Positions 35,462 to 44,185 of a stretch of DNA of 64,000 nt are shown here, in pieces (the first letter of the stretch is position 1; every line of letters starts with the position of its first letter). The stretch is taken from the NCBI GenBank assembly GCA_035999765.1, contig CP108521.1, positions 4,154,001 through 4,218,000 on the forward strand, in the 5' to 3' direction. This DNA is from Streptomyces sp. NBC_01231 (GTDB lineage Bacteria; Actinomycetota; Actinomycetes; Streptomycetales; Streptomycetaceae). A program made the translations under genes and the position numbers. Under the pieces are notes generated by a model. The model saw only the letters and a program-made list of their open reading frames with translations. It did not search any database and was not told where the DNA came from.

Positions 35462-35688
35462 TCAGCCCGTTCGCCGCTGACGACAAGGCCGTTCAGGCCG
35501 ATCCCGGGAGTCTGGGGGCAGCCGCCCCCAGCAGGGGTCGCCCCGACGCGCCCGCCCCTGGTCACGACGGCATCACGATCCCCCGCTTGACAGCCGACGC
35601 GCTCTTGCCGACCCCACTGCACGGGCGTAGACCAGATCGCACGGGACAGCGCTCGCACGTTCGACGAGGCACGAAGAACGGGGCAGTG

Positions 35689-37071
35689 ATGCACAGCACG
35701 AGCAGCAAGCACCGGACACCCAGGGCCGCCAAGACCGCCGCCGCGCTCCTCGCGGGAGCCTTATCCCTGGCGCTCACCGGTTGCGGCGGCGACGACGACA
35801 AGAAGGACAGCGGAGGATCGAGCGGCGCCACGGAGAGCGGCAGCTCACTCCAACTCCCCAAGCTCGACGGCCAGACCCTGGAGGTCGCCGCCGTCTGGAC
35901 CGGACCCGAGCAGGAAAACTTCACGAAAGTCCTGAACGAGTTCGAGAAACGCACCGGCGCCAAGGTCGACTTCGTACCGACCGGCAACAACACCTCCACC
36001 TTCCTCGGTACCAAGATCCAGGGCGGCCAGCCTCCGGACGTCGCGTTCCTGCCGCAGGTCGGCGTGCTCCACCAGTTCGCGCAGAAGGGCTGGCTCAAGC
36101 CCCTCGGCGCGCAGGCGAAGGCCCAGTTGGACAAGAACTTCTCCAAGGGCTGGAGGGAGCTGGGCGCTTACCAGGGCAAGCAGTACGGCATCTACGCGAA
36201 GGCCGCCAACAAGTCTCTGGTCTGGTACAACACGGCCGCGTTCGAGGCCGCGGGGATCACGGACCCGCCGAAGACGTGGAAGGACTTCTTGTCCACCGCG
36301 CAGACACTGTCCGACGCGGGCACCCCGGCCGTCTCCGTCGGCGGCGCGGACGGCTGGACGCTGACGGACTGGTTCGAGAACGTCTATCTCTCGCAGGCCG
36401 GCCCGGAGAAGTACGACCAGTTGGCCCAGCACAAGATCAAGTGGACGGATCCGTCCGTGAAGCAGGCGCTCACCACGCTCGCCGAGTTGTGGGGCAAGGA
36501 CGACCTGCTCGCGGGCGGCCGCAAGGGCGCGCTGGGGACGGAGTTCCCGAAGTCGGTCACCCAGACCTTCTCCGGTGACACCCCGGCCGGGATGGTCTTC
36601 GAGGGCGACTTCGTGGCCGCGAACATCAACGCCGACACCAAGGCCAAGATGGGCACGGACGCCAAGGTGTTCCCATTCCCGGCGGTCGGCGCCGACTCCC
36701 CGGTGGTCAGCGGCGGTGACGTGGCCGTGGCCCTGAAGGGCGGCGAGGGCGCCCAGGCGCTGCTGACGTTCCTGGGCTCGACCGACGCGGCCGAGATCTG
36801 GACGGCGCAGGGCGGCGTCATCTCCCCGAACAAGGAGATGGACCAGAGCAAGTACAAGGACCAGGTGGCCCGGGACATCGCCAAGGCGCTGATCGAAGCG
36901 GGTGACGACTTCCGGTTCGACATGTCCGACCAGGCGCCGGCGGCCTTCGGCGGCACGCAGGGCATCGGCGAGTGGAAGGACTTGCAGGACTTCCTGAAGA
37001 ACCCGAGCGACGTGGCCGGCGCCCAGCGGAAGCTGGAGGCCGACGCGGCCAAGGCCTACCAGAACGGCTGA
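35689..37071 (+). CDS. Sugar ABC transporter, solute-binding lipoprotein
   Basis: 460 aa. Signal peptide with lipobox LALTGC (Cys32), then the family-1 binding-protein fold: LEVAAVWTGPEQENFTKVL, PTGNNTSTFLGTKI, QYGIYAKAANKSLVWYN and VVSGGDVAVALK. It should capture a carbohydrate outside the membrane. The ATG at 35689 fits the signal peptide; an adjacent GTG at 35686 is possible. First gene of a three-gene import operon without an ATPase, and no regulator or hydrolase is linked, so the sugar is unknown. Confidence 0.92.
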   Translation: MHSTSSKHRTPRAAKTAAALLAGALSLALTGCGGDDDKKDSGGSSGATESGSSLQLPKLDGQTLEVAAVWTGPEQENFTKVLNEFEKRTGAKVDFVPTGNNTSTFLGTKIQGGQPPDVAFLPQVGVLHQFAQKGWLKPLGAQAKAQLDKNFSKGWRELGAYQGKQYGIYAKAANKSLVWYNTAAFEAAGITDPPKTWKDFLSTAQTLSDAGTPAVSVGGADGWTLTDWFENVYLSQAGPEKYDQLAQHKIKWTDPSVKQALTTLAELWGKDDLLAGGRKGALGTEFPKSVTQTFSGDTPAGMVFEGDFVAANINADTKAKMGTDAKVFPFPAVGADSPVVSGGDVAVALKGGEGAQALLTFLGSTDAAEIWTAQGGVISPNKEMDQSKYKDQVARDIAKALIEAGDDFRFDMSDQAPAAFGGTQGIGEWKDLQDFLKNPSDVAGAQRKLEADAAKAYQNG

Positions 37072-37079
37072 CGACTCAC

Positions 37080-38435
37080 ATGTCGTCCGCCGTGGCGAAG
37101 TCGTCGGAGGGCGCCGGTGCACTGCCGACGCCCTCCGGCGCACCGCGCAAGAGCGTGACGGGGACCCGGTGGCGGATGGCGGTGCTGTTCCTGCTGCCCG
37201 CTCTGGTCCTCCTCGGCGCGCTCGTGGTCTACCCGATCGGGTACTCGATCTGGCGCAGCCTCTACGACGCCGACGGTTCCGGGTTCGTCGGCCTGGACAA
37301 CTACGTCGACATCTTCACCAACGAATCGACGCTCACCGCGGTCCGCAACACCGCGATCTGGGTCGCGGTCGCCCCGGCTCTGGTCACCGCGCTGGGTCTG
37401 ATCTTCGCGGTGCTGACCGAACGGGTGCGCTGGGGAACGGCGTTCAAGCTGGTCGTCTTCATGCCGATGGCGATCTCCATGCTGGCCGCCGGCATCATCT
37501 TCCGGCTGGTGTACGAGCAGGACCCGAGCCAGGGCGCGGCGAACGCGGTCGCCAAGTCGATCCACGACACGTTCGTCTCGTCGTCGGTGTATCCGAAGGC
37601 CAGGCCGAACGCCACCGCAAGCGATCTCAAGCCGTCCGGCGGCGGTTCGTTCACCACGACCGGCACCGTGAAGGCGGGCACGCCCGCCCTGCTGCCCCTG
37701 GTGGGCATCGCCCCGAACAAACTCCCGGGCAGCCCCGAGAACGCGAAGGCGGCGAGCGGTTCCGGTGTCACCGGCACCGTCTGGCTGGACTTCAAGCTGG
37801 GCGGCGGCGGGACGAAGGGGCAGGTCGACGCGGGTGAGAAGGCGCTGAAGGACGTCAAGGTGGAGGCCGTGAAGGACGGCAAGGTGGTCGCCTCCGCGAA
37901 GAGCGGCGCCGACGGCACCTTCAGCCTCCCGCAGGAGGCCGACGGGGCCCGGCTCCGCCTGCCGGGCTCGAACTTCGCGGCGCCGTACAACGGCATCGAC
38001 TGGCTCGGCCCGACGCTGGTCACCCCGGCCATCATCGGCAGCTACGTGTGGATGTGGGCGGGCTTCGCGATGGTGCTGATCGCCGCCGGTCTCGCCGGCG
38101 TGGACCGCCATCTGCTGGAGGCCGCCCGGGTGGACGGCGCCAACGAGTGGCAGGTGTTCAGAAGGGTCACCGTGCCGATGCTCGCGCCGGTCCTGGTCGT
38201 CGTCCTCGTCACGCTGATGATCAACGTGATGAAGGTCTTCGACCTGGTCTACATCATCGCCCCGCAGCCGAGTCAGGACGACGCCAACGTGCTGGCGTTG
38301 CAGCTGTTCCTGTCGTCGTTCGGCGGGGGCGGCAACTACGGCGCGGGCAGTGCGATCGGTGTGATCCTGCTGCTGCTCGTCCTTCCGGTGATGTACGTGA
38401 ACATCCGCCGGCTGCGGAAGGAGCGTGAGCGGTGA
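37080..38435 (+). CDS. Sugar ABC transporter permease with a large extracytoplasmic insertion
   Basis: 451 aa against the usual 300 or so. It begins as a MalF-type permease (MAVLFLLPALVLLGALVVYPIGYSIW) and ends normally with EAA loop EAARVDGANEWQVF. Between helices, residues about 147-305 carry about 155 extra residues. Within them a segment reads VTGTVWLDF, EKALKDVKVEAV, DGKVVASAKSGADGTFSLP, the pattern of a prealbumin-like/carboxypeptidase-regulatory-like beta sandwich. The insertion stays in frame and has no signs of decay. By position it should face outside, like the unrelated P2 domain of E. coli MalF. The ATG at 37080 follows the binding-protein stop by 8 bp. Confidence 0.9.
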   Translation: MSSAVAKSSEGAGALPTPSGAPRKSVTGTRWRMAVLFLLPALVLLGALVVYPIGYSIWRSLYDADGSGFVGLDNYVDIFTNESTLTAVRNTAIWVAVAPALVTALGLIFAVLTERVRWGTAFKLVVFMPMAISMLAAGIIFRLVYEQDPSQGAANAVAKSIHDTFVSSSVYPKARPNATASDLKPSGGGSFTTTGTVKAGTPALLPLVGIAPNKLPGSPENAKAASGSGVTGTVWLDFKLGGGGTKGQVDAGEKALKDVKVEAVKDGKVVASAKSGADGTFSLPQEADGARLRLPGSNFAAPYNGIDWLGPTLVTPAIIGSYVWMWAGFAMVLIAAGLAGVDRHLLEAARVDGANEWQVFRRVTVPMLAPVLVVVLVTLMINVMKVFDLVYIIAPQPSQDDANVLALQLFLSSFGGGGNYGAGSAIGVILLLLVLPVMYVNIRRLRKERER

Positions 38436-39313
38436 CCCCCTACGACACGACCGTGCGCGCGAAGCGCTCCGTCGCCGCCCGGGTCGCGGGCGGCGCGGCG
38501 GGCGGGGTGATGCGGGTCTTCCTGATTCTCGTCGCCGTGTTCTGGCTGGTGCCGACGTTCGGCCTGCTGGTGTCGTCGTTCCGGGAGCCGACCGACATCG
38601 CCTCCTCGGGCTGGTGGAAGGTGTTCACCGCTCCGAGTCAGCTGACCGCCAAGAGCTATCAGACGCTGCTGGAGAACGACGCGATCACCAGTTCGCTGTT
38701 CAACACCGTCTGGATCACGGTGCCGGCGACCCTGCTGGTGGTGCTGATCGGCGCGATGGGCGGATACGCCTTCGCGTGGATGGACTTCAAGGGCCGCGAC
38801 TGGTGGTTCCTGGTGGTCGTGGCGCTGCTCGTGGTGCCGGTGCAGGTGGCGCTGATCCCGCTGTCGGACCTGTTCGGCAAGATCGGGATCTTCGGCGAGA
38901 TCATCGGTGTGGTGCTCTTCCACGTCGGTTTCGGACTGCCGTTCGCGATCTTCCTGTTGCGCAACTTCTTCGCGGAGATCCCCCGGGAACTCCTGGAGGC
39001 GGCGCGGCTGGACGGGGCGGGCGAGGTCAGGCTGTTCGCCACGGTGGTGCTGCCGCTGGCGGCTCCCGCGCTGGCGTCCCTGGGGATCTTCCAGTTCCTG
39101 TGGGTGTGGAACGACATGCTGGTGGCGCTGGTGTTCTCCAACTCGGAGTCGCAGCCGCTGACGGTCGCGCTCCAGCAGCAGGTACGGCAGTTCGGCAGCA
39201 ACATCGAGGTCCTGGCGCCCGGCGCGTTCATCTCGATGGTGATCCCGCTGGCCGTGTTCTTCGCGTTCCAGCGGCAGTTCGTGTCCGGTGTGATGGCGGG
39301 CGCGGTCAAGTAG
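38432..39313 (+). CDS. Sugar ABC transporter permease (MalG type)
   Basis: 293 aa with six helices, EAA loop EAARLDGAGEVRLF and the conserved FQFLWVWNDMLVAL segment. The GTG start at 38432 overlaps the upstream stop (GTGA). It pairs with the unusual MalF-type permease; a strong hairpin terminator follows. Confidence 0.93.
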   Translation: MTPYDTTVRAKRSVAARVAGGAAGGVMRVFLILVAVFWLVPTFGLLVSSFREPTDIASSGWWKVFTAPSQLTAKSYQTLLENDAITSSLFNTVWITVPATLLVVLIGAMGGYAFAWMDFKGRDWWFLVVVALLVVPVQVALIPLSDLFGKIGIFGEIIGVVLFHVGFGLPFAIFLLRNFFAEIPRELLEAARLDGAGEVRLFATVVLPLAAPALASLGIFQFLWVWNDMLVALVFSNSESQPLTVALQQQVRQFGSNIEVLAPGAFISMVIPLAVFFAFQRQFVSGVMAGAVK

Positions 39314-39338
39314 CCCGTACGACAGGCACATTGAGCGA

Positions 39339-39364
39339 GGGGCGGGCCGTCACCGGCCCGCCCC
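39339..39364 (+). terminator. Terminator of the second sugar ABC operon
   Basis: A perfect 11-bp stem (GGGGCGGGCCG with CGGCCCGCCCC) and 4-nt loop begin 25 nt after the permease stop. Confidence 0.85.
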
Positions 39365-39472
39365 TTCACGTACACCGACAATCCCCCGTATGCCGCACAC
39401 ACCGTAACCAAGTCACTCCATTGGCCGTTCCCGGGCAAAACGCCCGCGCCCGCGTCGACCCATGGATGTGCC

Positions 39473-41749
39473 GTGCCCAGGTTCAGTGTCATCGTCTCCG
39501 CGTACAAGGTTCAGGCGTACCTGCACGACTGCCTGGAATCGGTGCTCACCCAGTCGTATCCGGATCTGGAGCTGATCGCGGTCGACGACCGTTCACCGGA
39601 CGCGTGCGGCGCGATCATCGACGAGTTCGCGGCCCGTGATCCGCGCGTACGACCGGTGCACCTGCCGGAGAACCAGGGCCTGGGCGGTGCCCGCAACGCG
39701 GGGATGCGCGAAGCGCACGGCGACTACCTGCTCTTCCTGGACGGAGACGACACCCTCACCCCCCACGCCGTGCGGGCTATCGCCGACCGGTTGAAGGAGA
39801 CGGGCGAGCCGGACATCCTGGTGCACGACTACGCGCGCACCTACTGGGACGGCCGGACCGTCCGCAACCAGGCCGCCCTCGAGCTCACCGAGCGGGGTCC
39901 GGCGCCGTTCCGCCTGGAGGACCGCCCGGGACTGCTGCACCTGCTGATGGTGGCCTGGAACAAGGCGTACCGCCGGGAGTTCGTCGAGCAGGCGGGCTTC
40001 GCCTTCCCGCCCGGCTCCTACGAGGACACCCCGTGGACGTACCCGGTGCTGATGGCGGCCGAGACGATCGCGACCCTGGACCGGGTGTGCGTGCACCACC
40101 GGCAGCGCCGGCAGGGCAGCGTCCTCGGCACCACCAGCCGCCGCCACTTCGACATCTTCGAGCAGTACGACCGGGTCTTCGCGTATGTCGAGAAGCACGC
40201 GGAACTGGCGTGCTGGCGGCCGGTGTTGTTCCGCCGCATGGTCGATCACCTGGCGACGGTGTTCGCCCGCCGTGACCGGCTGCCGCGCCAGTACCGTGCC
40301 GAGTTCCTGCGCGCCGCGCGTGCCCACTGCCGCCGGTACCGTGCCCCCGGACACCCGGCGCCCCCCGGTTCCCGCCTGCGGCACGCCCTCGTCCGCCTGG
40401 GTCTGCACCGCGCGTTCCAGGCGCTGCGGCTCGCGTCGGCCGTGCGCCGCCGGAGCGTCAAGGCGGCCGGCCGCCTGCTGAGGGGCCTGCGTCGCGTCGC
40501 CCTCCGGCTGCACTACCGCGTCCAGCTGCGTCTGCCCGTGTGCGCCGACCGTGCCGTGTTCGCCGCCCACGGGGGCCGCGGCCACGGCTGGGACCCGGGC
40601 GCCCTGGAGACCGCGTTCCGCACCCACGCACCGCACATCGCCACGGCGTGGATCGCCCGCCCCGAGCACCACCACACGATCCCGACCGCGACCCGTCGGG
40701 TCACCCCGGACACGGCCGCCTACTGGACGGCACTCGCCCGTTCCAAGTACCTGGTGCACAACGCCGACTTCGACCGGCGCCTGGTCAAGCGTCCCGACCA
40801 GGTCTTCGTGCAGACCCAGCAGGGAACCCCCCTCAAGCACATGGGCCTCGACCTCCAGGAACGCCCGGCGGCCGCCCGGGACACGGACTTCGCCGAGCTT
40901 CTGCGGGGCGTCGACCAGTGGGACTACGTCCTGTCCGGCAACCGCCACTCCACGCTCACCTGGGAGCGGGTCTTCCCCGGCCGCTACACCACGCTCGCCC
41001 ACGGCCGCCCCCGCAACGACGTCCTGCTGCGGGCCACCTCCGCGGACGTGGCCCGGCTGCGCGAGTCCCTCGGCATCCCGAAGGGCACGGTCGCGATCCT
41101 GTACGCGCCCACCCACCGCGACTACCGGCGCACCCAGCGCCCGCCGCTGGACCTGGACCGCCTGCTGCGGCGCCTCGGACCCCGCTTCACCGTCCTGGCC
41201 CGCGCCCACCCCACCCACGGTGGTTCGCCGGCCGAGGACGCCGGAACCTCGCCCGGGATCTTCGACGTCACCGACCATCCCAGCATCGAGCAACTCTGTC
41301 TCGCCTCGGACGCCCTGGTCACCGACTACTCGTCGATCATGTTCGACTACGCCAACCTGGACCGCCCGATCGTGATCCACACCCCGGACCGGGAGGCGTA
41401 CGAGGCGGCCCGCGGCACCTACTTCGACCTGCGGTCCTTCCCGCCGGGCGCGGTGGCGGACAGCGAGGACGAGCTGATCGACATCTTCGCCACCGGCCAC
41501 TGGCGCGGCTCCCGCTCCGCCCAGTTGCGCGCCGCGTTCCGCGAACGCTTCTGCCCGTGGGACGACGGACACGCCGCCGAACGGGTCGTACGGCAGGTGG
41601 TCCTGGGCGAGAGCGAGGCCGCTCTGCCGCCGGTCGTGCCGCTCGCCGAGCGCCACCCCGTGCCGTCCGCCGCCGCGGCCTTCGCACGCTCCGCGCTCAC
41701 CACCGTGCCGCAGCACGCCGGTACCCGGACCGTCACCGACCTCGTCTGA
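39473..41749 (+). CDS. GT2 glycosyltransferase fused to CDP-glycerol glycerophosphotransferase (paralogue 1)
   Basis: 758 aa, no membrane helix. Residues 1-210 are a GT-A glycosyltransferase (MPRFSVIVSAYKVQAYL, DDRSPDACG, GGARNAGMR, LLFLDGDDTLTP). Residues about 350-740 form the TagB/TagF-like domain (DQVFVQTQ, LYAPTHRDYR, LARAHP, ALVTDYSSIMFDYANLDRPIV, ERFCPWDDGHAAER). The motif usually written HGTPLK is QQGTPLK here (Gln450 in place of the catalytic-base His). The family builds glycerol- or polyol-phosphate teichoic acid chains at the membrane surface. GTG start at 39473. It is the first of three tandem paralogues. Confidence 0.92.
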   Translation: MPRFSVIVSAYKVQAYLHDCLESVLTQSYPDLELIAVDDRSPDACGAIIDEFAARDPRVRPVHLPENQGLGGARNAGMREAHGDYLLFLDGDDTLTPHAVRAIADRLKETGEPDILVHDYARTYWDGRTVRNQAALELTERGPAPFRLEDRPGLLHLLMVAWNKAYRREFVEQAGFAFPPGSYEDTPWTYPVLMAAETIATLDRVCVHHRQRRQGSVLGTTSRRHFDIFEQYDRVFAYVEKHAELACWRPVLFRRMVDHLATVFARRDRLPRQYRAEFLRAARAHCRRYRAPGHPAPPGSRLRHALVRLGLHRAFQALRLASAVRRRSVKAAGRLLRGLRRVALRLHYRVQLRLPVCADRAVFAAHGGRGHGWDPGALETAFRTHAPHIATAWIARPEHHHTIPTATRRVTPDTAAYWTALARSKYLVHNADFDRRLVKRPDQVFVQTQQGTPLKHMGLDLQERPAAARDTDFAELLRGVDQWDYVLSGNRHSTLTWERVFPGRYTTLAHGRPRNDVLLRATSADVARLRESLGIPKGTVAILYAPTHRDYRRTQRPPLDLDRLLRRLGPRFTVLARAHPTHGGSPAEDAGTSPGIFDVTDHPSIEQLCLASDALVTDYSSIMFDYANLDRPIVIHTPDREAYEAARGTYFDLRSFPPGAVADSEDELIDIFATGHWRGSRSAQLRAAFRERFCPWDDGHAAERVVRQVVLGESEAALPPVVPLAERHPVPSAAAAFARSALTTVPQHAGTRTVTDLV

Positions 41750-41776
41750 ACGTCGTCCTCACACCGGGGAGTCCCG

Positions 41777-41860
41777 ATGCCCTCCAGCCCCTCGCGGCCC
41801 ACCCCGACGCGGCCGCCCACCTGGCGTCCGACGGGCCGGCCGGGCCGCGGCGGTAGGTGA
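41777..41860 (+). CDS. Possible 27-residue Pro/Arg-rich peptide
   Basis: An ATG at 41777 with GGGGAG five bases upstream opens a short frame (MPSSPSRPTPTRPPTW...) ending in TGA at 41858, in the 227-bp gap between paralogues 1 and 2. Composition is plain GC-rich. It might be a leader peptide, a remnant or chance. Confidence 0.2.
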   Translation: MPSSPSRPTPTRPPTWRPTGRPGRGGR

Positions 41861-41976
41861 GCCGCCCGCGCAGCCCACGCCTCTCGCGCCTCTCGCGAAC
41901 CGGGAACGGCCCGACAACCGCCCGACAACGACCTGCGACCTGCGACCGATCCGGGAACCTCGACAGAAAGAGCAGA

Positions 41977-44178
41977 ATGCCCCGCTTCAGCATCATCGTC
42001 CCGTCCCATGGGGTCGCGGGCCGGCTGTCCCAGGCACTGGACTCGGTCCTCGCCCAGTCCTTCGGCGACTTCGAGCTGATCCCGGTCTGCGACGCGCCCG
42101 GCTCCCCCGCGGCGAAGGTCGTCGCCGGGTACGCCCGCCGGGACTGCCGGGTGGCCCCGGTGCACTCACCGCCGTCGGCGGGCCTCGGCGGGGCGCGCAA
42201 CGCGGGGGTCCGGGCGGCGACCGGCGGGTATCTGCTGTTCCTCGACGGCGACGACGTCCTGGTCCCCGGTGCCCTGGCCCGGCTGGACGCCCGGCTCACC
42301 CAGACCGGTGACGTGGACGTCCTGCACTTCGAGCACGAGCGGACCCCGTGGTGGGAGGGCGAGCCGACCAACCCGGCCGCGCTGGTGCTGGCGAGGACTC
42401 CGCGGGGCGCCTTCTCGCCGGAGGAGGCGCCACAGCTGACCGGCGTACGGCTCCCGGCGTGGAGCGCCGCCCACCGCCGTGCCTTCGTCACCGGGCACCG
42501 GCTCTCGTTTCCCGACGGCCACTTCACCGACGTCGGCTTCTGTGCCCTGGTCGCTCTGCACGCCGAGCGGGTGGCGGTGCTGCACTCGGTCGTCGTACGG
42601 CATCTGGTGCGCCGGCAGGGCAGCCGGCTGAGCCTTCCCGGCGAGCACCACGTCGAACTGCTCGGCCAGGCCGACCTGGCGCTCACCCGCGCGGCCGAAC
42701 GGGGCCTGGCCGGCGCGCGGTTGGACGAGCTCTTCGGGCAGCTCTTCGCCGCCGTGCTGAAGACGGCCGCCCATCCCCACCGGCTGCCCGCTCGGCGTCG
42801 CGCCTACTTCCGCCGGGCGAGCGGGCTGTACCGGCGTCACCGCCCCTCCGGGTTCCGGACGCCGGGCGGCAGCCTGGGCGTCCAGCACCGGCTGCTGGCG
42901 GCCGGGGCGTACGCCGCGTTCCGCGCGCTGCGGGGCGCCAACCAGCAGGCGTCGAGGAGGGTCCTGAGCGTGGCGCGTCCCCGCGGGCTGCGCACCCGTC
43001 TGCGGTACCGGCGCCACCTGCGCCGCCCCCTCGATCCGAACCTCGCCGTGTACTGCGCCTACTGGGGCCGCGGCTACGCCTGCAACCCGGCCGCGATCCA
43101 CGCCAAGGCCCGCGCACTCGCCCCGCGGATCCGCTCGGTGTTCCTGGTCGAGCCGGACCAGGCGCACACCGTGCCCGCGGGCGTCGACCACGCCGTCATC
43201 GGCAGCGACCGCTACTGGGAGGTGCTGGCCCGCGCCACGTACCTGGTGAACAACGCCAACTTCGCGGAAGGAGTGGTCAAGCGCCCCGGCAGCGTGCACC
43301 TCCAGACCCAGCACGGCACCCCGCTGAAGACGATGGGCGTCGACCAGTCGACCTACCCGGTGGTGGCCGCCGCGACCGGCAGCTTCGCGGCGCTCCTCGG
43401 CCGGGTGGACCGCTGGGACTACAACCTGTCCGCCAACCGCCACTCCACCCAGATGTGGGAGCGGGCCTTCCCGGGCTCCTACGAGCATCTGGAGTACGGC
43501 TATCCGCGCAACGACGTCTACTACACGGCGACCGCCGACGACGTGGCCCGGGTCAGGAAGGAACTGGGCGTCCCGGAGGGCACGACGGCCGTCCTGTACG
43601 CACCGACCCACCGCGACCACCACACCGGCTTCGAGACCCGACTGGATCTGGAGGCCTTCTGCGAGGCGGCCGGCGAGGACGTGGTCGTCCTCCTGCGCGC
43701 CCACTACTTCTACGACCGGGGCGGCCACGGCGGCAGCGGCCGGATCATCGACGTGACCGCCCACCGCTCCTCCGAGGACGTCTGCCTGGCCGCCGACGCG
43801 CTGGTCACCGACTACTCGTCGATCATGTTCGACTACGCCAACCTGGACCGCCCGATCGTCGTGTACGCCGACGACTGGGACGTCTACCGGGAGACCCGCG
43901 GCGTCTACTTCGATCTCCTTCAGGCCCCGCCGGGCCCGGTGGCGAGGACGCCGGAGGAGTTGGCCCGGGTGTTCCGCGACGGCTCGTACGCGCGAGCCGG
44001 ATCGGATGCGCTGCGGGCCCGCTTCCGGGAGCGCTTCTGCCAGTTCGACGACGGACGCGCCGCCGAGCGGGTCGTACGCCGGGTGTTCCTCGGCGAGCCG
44101 CCCGAGGCGATCCCGCCCGTGCTCCCGCTCGCGGAGCGCGTCCCGGTCCCCGCTGCCGCCGCCCTCGTGAGGAGCTGA
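41977..44178 (+). CDS. GT2 glycosyltransferase fused to CDP-glycerol glycerophosphotransferase (paralogue 2)
   Basis: 733 aa. GT-A domain (MPRFSIIVPSHGVAGRL, GGARNAGVR, LLFLDGDDVLV) then a TagB/TagF-like domain. This copy keeps the canonical motif QHGTPLKTMG (His446) and LLRAHYFYD, ALVTDYSSIMFDYANLDRPIV, ERFCQFDDGRAAER. The ATG at 41977 follows CGACAGAAAGAGCAGA. The GT2 part is less like the other two after the DGDD motif. As the only copy with the His motif it may be the genuine polymerase or primase of the three, which is inferred. Confidence 0.92.
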   Translation: MPRFSIIVPSHGVAGRLSQALDSVLAQSFGDFELIPVCDAPGSPAAKVVAGYARRDCRVAPVHSPPSAGLGGARNAGVRAATGGYLLFLDGDDVLVPGALARLDARLTQTGDVDVLHFEHERTPWWEGEPTNPAALVLARTPRGAFSPEEAPQLTGVRLPAWSAAHRRAFVTGHRLSFPDGHFTDVGFCALVALHAERVAVLHSVVVRHLVRRQGSRLSLPGEHHVELLGQADLALTRAAERGLAGARLDELFGQLFAAVLKTAAHPHRLPARRRAYFRRASGLYRRHRPSGFRTPGGSLGVQHRLLAAGAYAAFRALRGANQQASRRVLSVARPRGLRTRLRYRRHLRRPLDPNLAVYCAYWGRGYACNPAAIHAKARALAPRIRSVFLVEPDQAHTVPAGVDHAVIGSDRYWEVLARATYLVNNANFAEGVVKRPGSVHLQTQHGTPLKTMGVDQSTYPVVAAATGSFAALLGRVDRWDYNLSANRHSTQMWERAFPGSYEHLEYGYPRNDVYYTATADDVARVRKELGVPEGTTAVLYAPTHRDHHTGFETRLDLEAFCEAAGEDVVVLLRAHYFYDRGGHGGSGRIIDVTAHRSSEDVCLAADALVTDYSSIMFDYANLDRPIVVYADDWDVYRETRGVYFDLLQAPPGPVARTPEELARVFRDGSYARAGSDALRARFRERFCQFDDGRAAERVVRRVFLGEPPEAIPPVLPLAERVPVPAAAALVRS

Positions 44179-44185
44179 CCCCGCA

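Noticed and set aside
35587..35592. TTGACA upstream of the gene at 35689 as a promoter -35.
   Set aside because: No acceptable -10 hexamer lies 16-18 bp downstream.
35621..35636. ACGGGCGTAGACCAGA upstream of the second sugar importer resembles the DasR operator (ACTGGTCTAGACCACT).
   Set aside because: Only about 11 of 16 positions match and just one half-site is good; not enough to call a DasR site without binding data.
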